Part shown: in pieces, positions 5,528 to 8,385 of the stretch
Layout: each line of letters starts with the position of its first letter
Position numbering within the stretch: the stretch's first letter is position 1
Source: CAZJNX01 sp964547415
GTDB taxonomy: Bacteria > Pseudomonadota > Alphaproteobacteria > Rhizobiales > Amorphaceae
Direction: 5' to 3'
DNA: 8,385 nt
Assembly: GCA_964547415.1 (NCBI GenBank)
Contig: CAZJNX010000200.1
Span: 1 to 8,385 of the forward strand
Position numbers and translations under genes: made by a program
Notes under the pieces: model-generated
Told to the model about the DNA's origin: nothing
Databases searched by the model: none
The model's input: only the letters and a program-made list of their open reading frames with translations

Positions 5528-8287
5528 TCAGCTCGTCGAGGATCGGCGCGCGCCCTCGGCCCTCCCGTGGGGGCCGGCCCCTCCGGTGAGGCGCCGGCGC
5601 ACGCGCTTCTCCATTTCGAGGACTAGCAGAACCGCGACCCCGACGGCGACCACCTGCAACCCCTCGACGAGCGAGAGCGGCCGCGTGTCGAAGAAAGTCT
5701 CCATGAACGGCGCATAGGTGAACAGGAGCTGCAACACCGTGACGCACCCGACGGCGATCAGCACGGGCCGCGTGCCGACGAGCCCGCGCCACGTGAGGGA
5801 CGGGTTGTCGAGGTAGCGCACCGAGAAGAGGTAAAAGATCTCCATCACCACCAGCGTGTTGACCGCGATGGTACGGGCCTCCTCGACGCTCGCCCCCTGC
5901 GCGGTCGCGAGGGCGAACTTGCCGAAGATGCCGAGGGAGAAGAGGACCGAGACGAACGCCACCCGCCAGGCGACGAAGGGCGTCAGGATCGGCTCGCCCG
6001 GCGGGCGCGGCCGGCGGCGCATCACGTCCGGCTCGGACGGCTCGAAGGCGAGCGACATGGCGAGGACGACGGAACTCACCATGTTGACCCACAGGATCTG
6101 GACCGGGGTGATCGGCAGGGTGAGCCCGAGGAGGAGGGCCGCCACGAGCGAGAGGGACTCCCCGCCGTTCACGGGCAGCAGGAACACGATCGCCTTCTTG
6201 AGGTTGTCGTAGACGGTCCGGCCCGCCTTCACGGCCGCGGCGATGGTGGCGAAGTTGTCGTCGGCGAGCACGATCTCCGCCGCCTCCCGCGCCGCCGCCG
6301 TGCCCTTGCCGCCCATGGCGATGCCCACGTCCGCCCGCTTCAGCGCCGGGGCGTCGTTCACCCCGTCGCCGGTCATGGCGACGACGGCGCCCGTCGCCTG
6401 CAGCGCCTTCACGAGGCGCAGCTTGTGCTCCGGGCTGGTGCGGGCGAACACATCGACCGCGGCCGCCCGCTCCTTCAACGCCTCGTCCGACATCGCCTCG
6501 ATGGCCGCGCCCTCGACCACGTCCCGATGGTTCGGCAGGCCGAGGGCCTTGGCGATGGCGGCGGCCGTCCCGGCGTGGTCGCCGGTGATCATCTTCACCC
6601 GGATCCCCGCCGACAGGCACTCGGCGACGGCCGCGACGGCCTCGTCCCGCGGCGGGTCGATCAGCCCGACGAGGCCGAGGAGGACGAGCGAGCCCTCTAC
6701 GTCCGCGAAGGCGAGCTCGTCATGGTCCGCCCGCGTCTCCTTCAGCGCGATGGCGATGACCCGCTCGCCGCGGGCCGCCATCTCCTCCACCATCGCGTGC
6801 CACCAGCCAGGATCGACGGGCGCCGCGCCGCCGTGCGCGTCCCGCTGGCGGTCGCAGCGGGGCAGGATCACCTCCGGCGCGCCCTTCACGAAGACGAGGC
6901 CGTGGCCCTCGTGGTCGTGGTTGAGGCTCGCCATGAAGCGGTGGGCGGGGTCGAAGGGGATCGCGTCCGTGCGCGGTCGGTCGCGCCGTTCGGCCTCGAT
7001 GTCGAGGCCCGCCTTCAGGGCGAGGGTGAGGAGCGCCCCCTCCATCGGGTCGCCCAGGACGCGCCAGTCGCTCCCCTCCCGCACGAGGTCGGCGTCGCTC
7101 GACAGGAGCGCGGCGCGCGCAAGCTCGGACAGGAGGGGAAAGGCCTCCGGCCGCACCGTCTCCCCGTCGCTGAGGAAGGCGCCGTCCGGGGCGTAGCCGC
7201 TGCCCGTCACGGTGAACAGGCGGCGGGCGGTGGCGAGCGCTGCCACCGTCATCTCGTTTCGGGTGAGGGTGCCGGTCTTGTCGGAGCAGATGACGGAGAC
7301 GGAGCCGAGCGCCTCGATGGCGGGCAGGCGCCGCACGATGGCGTTCCGCCGGGCCATCGCCTCCACGCCGATGGCGAGGGTGACGGTGAGGATCGCCGGC
7401 AGCCCCTCGGGAATCGCCGCCACCGACAGGCCGACGACTGCCATGAACATCTCGGTGAAGCCGTAGCCGCCGACGAGGATGCCGAAGACGAGGATGAGGG
7501 CGGCGGCCGACAGGATGGCGACGGTGAGCCACCGGGCGAACACGGCCATCTGCTTGACGAGGGGCGTCGTGATGGTCTCCACCGCGGCGATCATGCCGCT
7601 GATCCGGCCGATCTCCGTCTGCGGGCCCGTCGCCGTCACGACGCCGCGGGCGGTCCCGGCCACCACGAGGGTGCCGCTGAAGGCCATCGACCGCCGGTCG
7701 CCGAGGGGCGCGTCGGCCGCGACGGGCGCCGTCGCCTTGTCGGTCCGGGTGGATTCGCCGGTGAGCGCCGCCTCCTCGACCCGCAGGCCCCGCACCTCGA
7801 CGAGGCGCACGTCCGCCGGGACCCGGTCGCCCGCCTCGAGGATCACGAGGTCGCCGGGCACCAGCGTCTCTCCGGGGACGGTTGTGCGCCGCCCGCCGCG
7901 CACCACCGTCGCCTCCGGCGCCAGCATCTCCCGGATCGCCTCGAGCGCCTTCTCGGCCTTGCCTTCCTGGAGGAAGCCGATGACCGCGTTGGCGAGCACG
8001 ACGGCGAGAATGACGCCCGTGTCGATGAAATGCTGCAGGATCGCGGTGACGACGGCCGCGCCGATCAGGACGATGATGAGGAGGTTGTCGAACTGCCGCA
8101 GGAAGCGCCGCACCGGCCCGACGCGCGGCGGCTCGGGCAGGCGGTTGGGGCCCTTGGCGGCGAGGCGGGCGTCGGCCTCGGCCGGAGGCAGGCCGGCCGG
8201 CCCGGACCCGAGTGCCGAGACCACGCGCTCGGCGGGAGCGGCGTGTGCTTCCCCGACTGCCAGCGACCGCCCGTTACCGTCCGCCAC
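5528..8287 (-). CDS. P2-type cation-transporting P-type ATPase
   Basis: A full-length 919-residue inner-membrane pump that uses ATP to move a cation. The order is: N-terminal cation-ATPase region (about 15-85), two helices, actuator domain with TGES at 176-179, M3/M4 with PEGL at 293-296, phosphorylation site DKTGT with Asp336, nucleotide-binding domain with KGAPE at 468-472, hinge TGDGVND at 639-645, and a six-helix C-terminal membrane part. There is no N-terminal heavy-metal domain or CPx motif, so it is not a P1B metal pump. Against SERCA-type cation ligands it keeps Glu294 (M4), Asn707 and Glu710 (M5), Asn735 (M6) and Glu816 (M8). The M6 Thr and Asp are replaced by Ser738 and Ser739, so Ca2+ transport cannot be assumed; K+, Na+, Mg2+ or H+ remain possible. 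The start is GTG 8287 with a good GGGAGG 6 nt upstream. It is the first gene of the minus-strand block, directly ahead of adh. Confidence 0.93.
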   Translation of the reverse strand: MADGNGRSLAVGEAHAAPAERVVSALGSGPAGLPPAEADARLAAKGPNRLPEPPRVGPVRRFLRQFDNLLIIVLIGAAVVTAILQHFIDTGVILAVVLANAVIGFLQEGKAEKALEAIREMLAPEATVVRGGRRTTVPGETLVPGDLVILEAGDRVPADVRLVEVRGLRVEEAALTGESTRTDKATAPVAADAPLGDRRSMAFSGTLVVAGTARGVVTATGPQTEIGRISGMIAAVETITTPLVKQMAVFARWLTVAILSAAALILVFGILVGGYGFTEMFMAVVGLSVAAIPEGLPAILTVTLAIGVEAMARRNAIVRRLPAIEALGSVSVICSDKTGTLTRNEMTVAALATARRLFTVTGSGYAPDGAFLSDGETVRPEAFPLLSELARAALLSSDADLVREGSDWRVLGDPMEGALLTLALKAGLDIEAERRDRPRTDAIPFDPAHRFMASLNHDHEGHGLVFVKGAPEVILPRCDRQRDAHGGAAPVDPGWWHAMVEEMAARGERVIAIALKETRADHDELAFADVEGSLVLLGLVGLIDPPRDEAVAAVAECLSAGIRVKMITGDHAGTAAAIAKALGLPNHRDVVEGAAIEAMSDEALKERAAAVDVFARTSPEHKLRLVKALQATGAVVAMTGDGVNDAPALKRADVGIAMGGKGTAAAREAAEIVLADDNFATIAAAVKAGRTVYDNLKKAIVFLLPVNGGESLSLVAALLLGLTLPITPVQILWVNMVSSVVLAMSLAFEPSEPDVMRRRPRPPGEPILTPFVAWRVAFVSVLFSLGIFGKFALATAQGASVEEARTIAVNTLVVMEIFYLFSVRYLDNPSLTWRGLVGTRPVLIAVGCVTVLQLLFTYAPFMETFFDTRPLSLVEGLQVVAVGVAVLLVLEMEKRVRRRLTGGAGPHGRAEGARRSSTS

Positions 8288-8293
8288 GCCGCC

Positions 8294-8299
8294 CCTCCC
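8294..8299 (-). promoter_or_regulatory. Ribosome-binding site of the P-type ATPase gene
   Basis: GGGAGG on the minus strand sits 6 nt before the GTG at 8287, within a longer GGGAGGGG purine run. It supports this GTG as the start in the absence of an upstream ATG. Confidence 0.75.
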
Positions 8300-8335
8300 G
8301 CTCGCCTCGTGGACGCGCTTTCGCGAACGAGCTAG

Positions 8336-8360
8336 TGCACCGACTCACACGGATGGTGCA
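8336..8360. repeat. Short inverted repeat upstream of the ATPase gene, possible operator
   Basis: TGCACC (8336-8341) and GGTGCA (8355-8360) form perfect 6-bp arms around a 13-nt spacer, centred about 60 nt upstream of the GTG start of the ATPase gene. A separate 8-bp palindrome, TTCGCGAA, lies at 8320-8327. The position suits a regulator site or promoter region for the minus-strand block, but the arms are short and no clear -35/-10 pair is seen. The 98 bases from 8288 to 8385 contain no gene. Confidence 0.3.
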
Positions 8361-8385
8361 GGGCAACGTTGGAGCTTTTCGAGGA

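Noticed and set aside
2707..5589. 960-residue open frame on the plus strand running through the N gap
   Set aside because: It is antisense to the antiporter and adh genes, is rich in His, Arg, Glu and Gly without any recognisable domain, and includes an X run from the N bases. It is a shadow caused by high GC.
5528..8287. Heavy-metal (copper or zinc) efflux ATPase
   Set aside because: There is no N-terminal metal-binding domain and no CPC/CPx motif. M4 has PEGL and there are six C-terminal helices, which is the P2 layout.
6425..8335. 636-residue plus-strand frame antisense to the ATPase gene
   Set aside because: Composition is typical of antisense readings in GC-rich DNA and there is no recognisable motif; the opposite strand has a complete P-type ATPase.
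1..8385. Mobile element, CRISPR array, toxin-antitoxin or defence island
   Set aside because: No transposase, integrase, repeated spacer units, small paired ORFs or defence domains were seen. Composition is even across the window and the genes are common housekeeping or stress families.

Overview
This is a chromosomal stretch of very GC-rich DNA (about 70 % by eye, with third codon positions almost all G or C). Protein style suggests an alphaproteobacterium, most likely in the Hyphomicrobiales (a Methylobacterium/Salinarimonas/Chelatococcus-like lineage). The methylmalonate-semialdehyde dehydrogenase tail and the AdhP-type alcohol dehydrogenase look like the forms seen there. This is inference from remembered families, not a search result. 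I saw no tRNA, rRNA, insertion sequence, phage gene or CRISPR array.

Layout. On the plus strand, positions 1-885 hold the C-terminal part of a CoA-acylating methylmalonate-semialdehyde dehydrogenase (mmsA), cut by the window edge. It is followed after 5 nt by a small exported histidine phosphatase (891-1517). These two converge, across a 26-nt gap, on a block of four minus-strand genes. Read in transcription order (right to left) these are a P2-type cation-transporting ATPase (8287-5528), an NAD-dependent zinc alcohol dehydrogenase of the AdhP type (5505-4483), a CPA2/Kef-type cation:proton antiporter with a C-terminal nucleotide-binding RCK domain (4263-2545), and a tandem UspE-like universal stress protein (2548-1544). 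ATPase and adh are 22 nt apart, and antiporter and usp overlap by 4 nt (GTGA). Between adh and the antiporter lies a run of exactly 100 N. This is an assembly gap of unknown true size, and the same 8-mer abuts both sides of it.

How the genes may work together. The minus-strand block combines two ion-moving membrane proteins, an NADH-linked alcohol/aldehyde redox enzyme and a stress protein. This is a plausible ion/pH and redox stress cassette. The ATPase keeps nearly all cation-ligand positions of SERCA-type Ca2+ pumps but has Ser in place of the key M6 Asp, so its ion is uncertain. The Kef-type antiporter can sense nucleotide state through its RCK domain, and the stress protein is translationally coupled to it. 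The mmsA-phosphatase pair is an unrelated unit (valine/inositol/propionate-type catabolism plus a periplasmic phosphatase-like protein). Most of the window is ordinary, well-recognised gene content. I found no convincing new system. The best leads are the ATPase ion-site substitution, the coupled antiporter-Usp pair and the probable assembly artefact.
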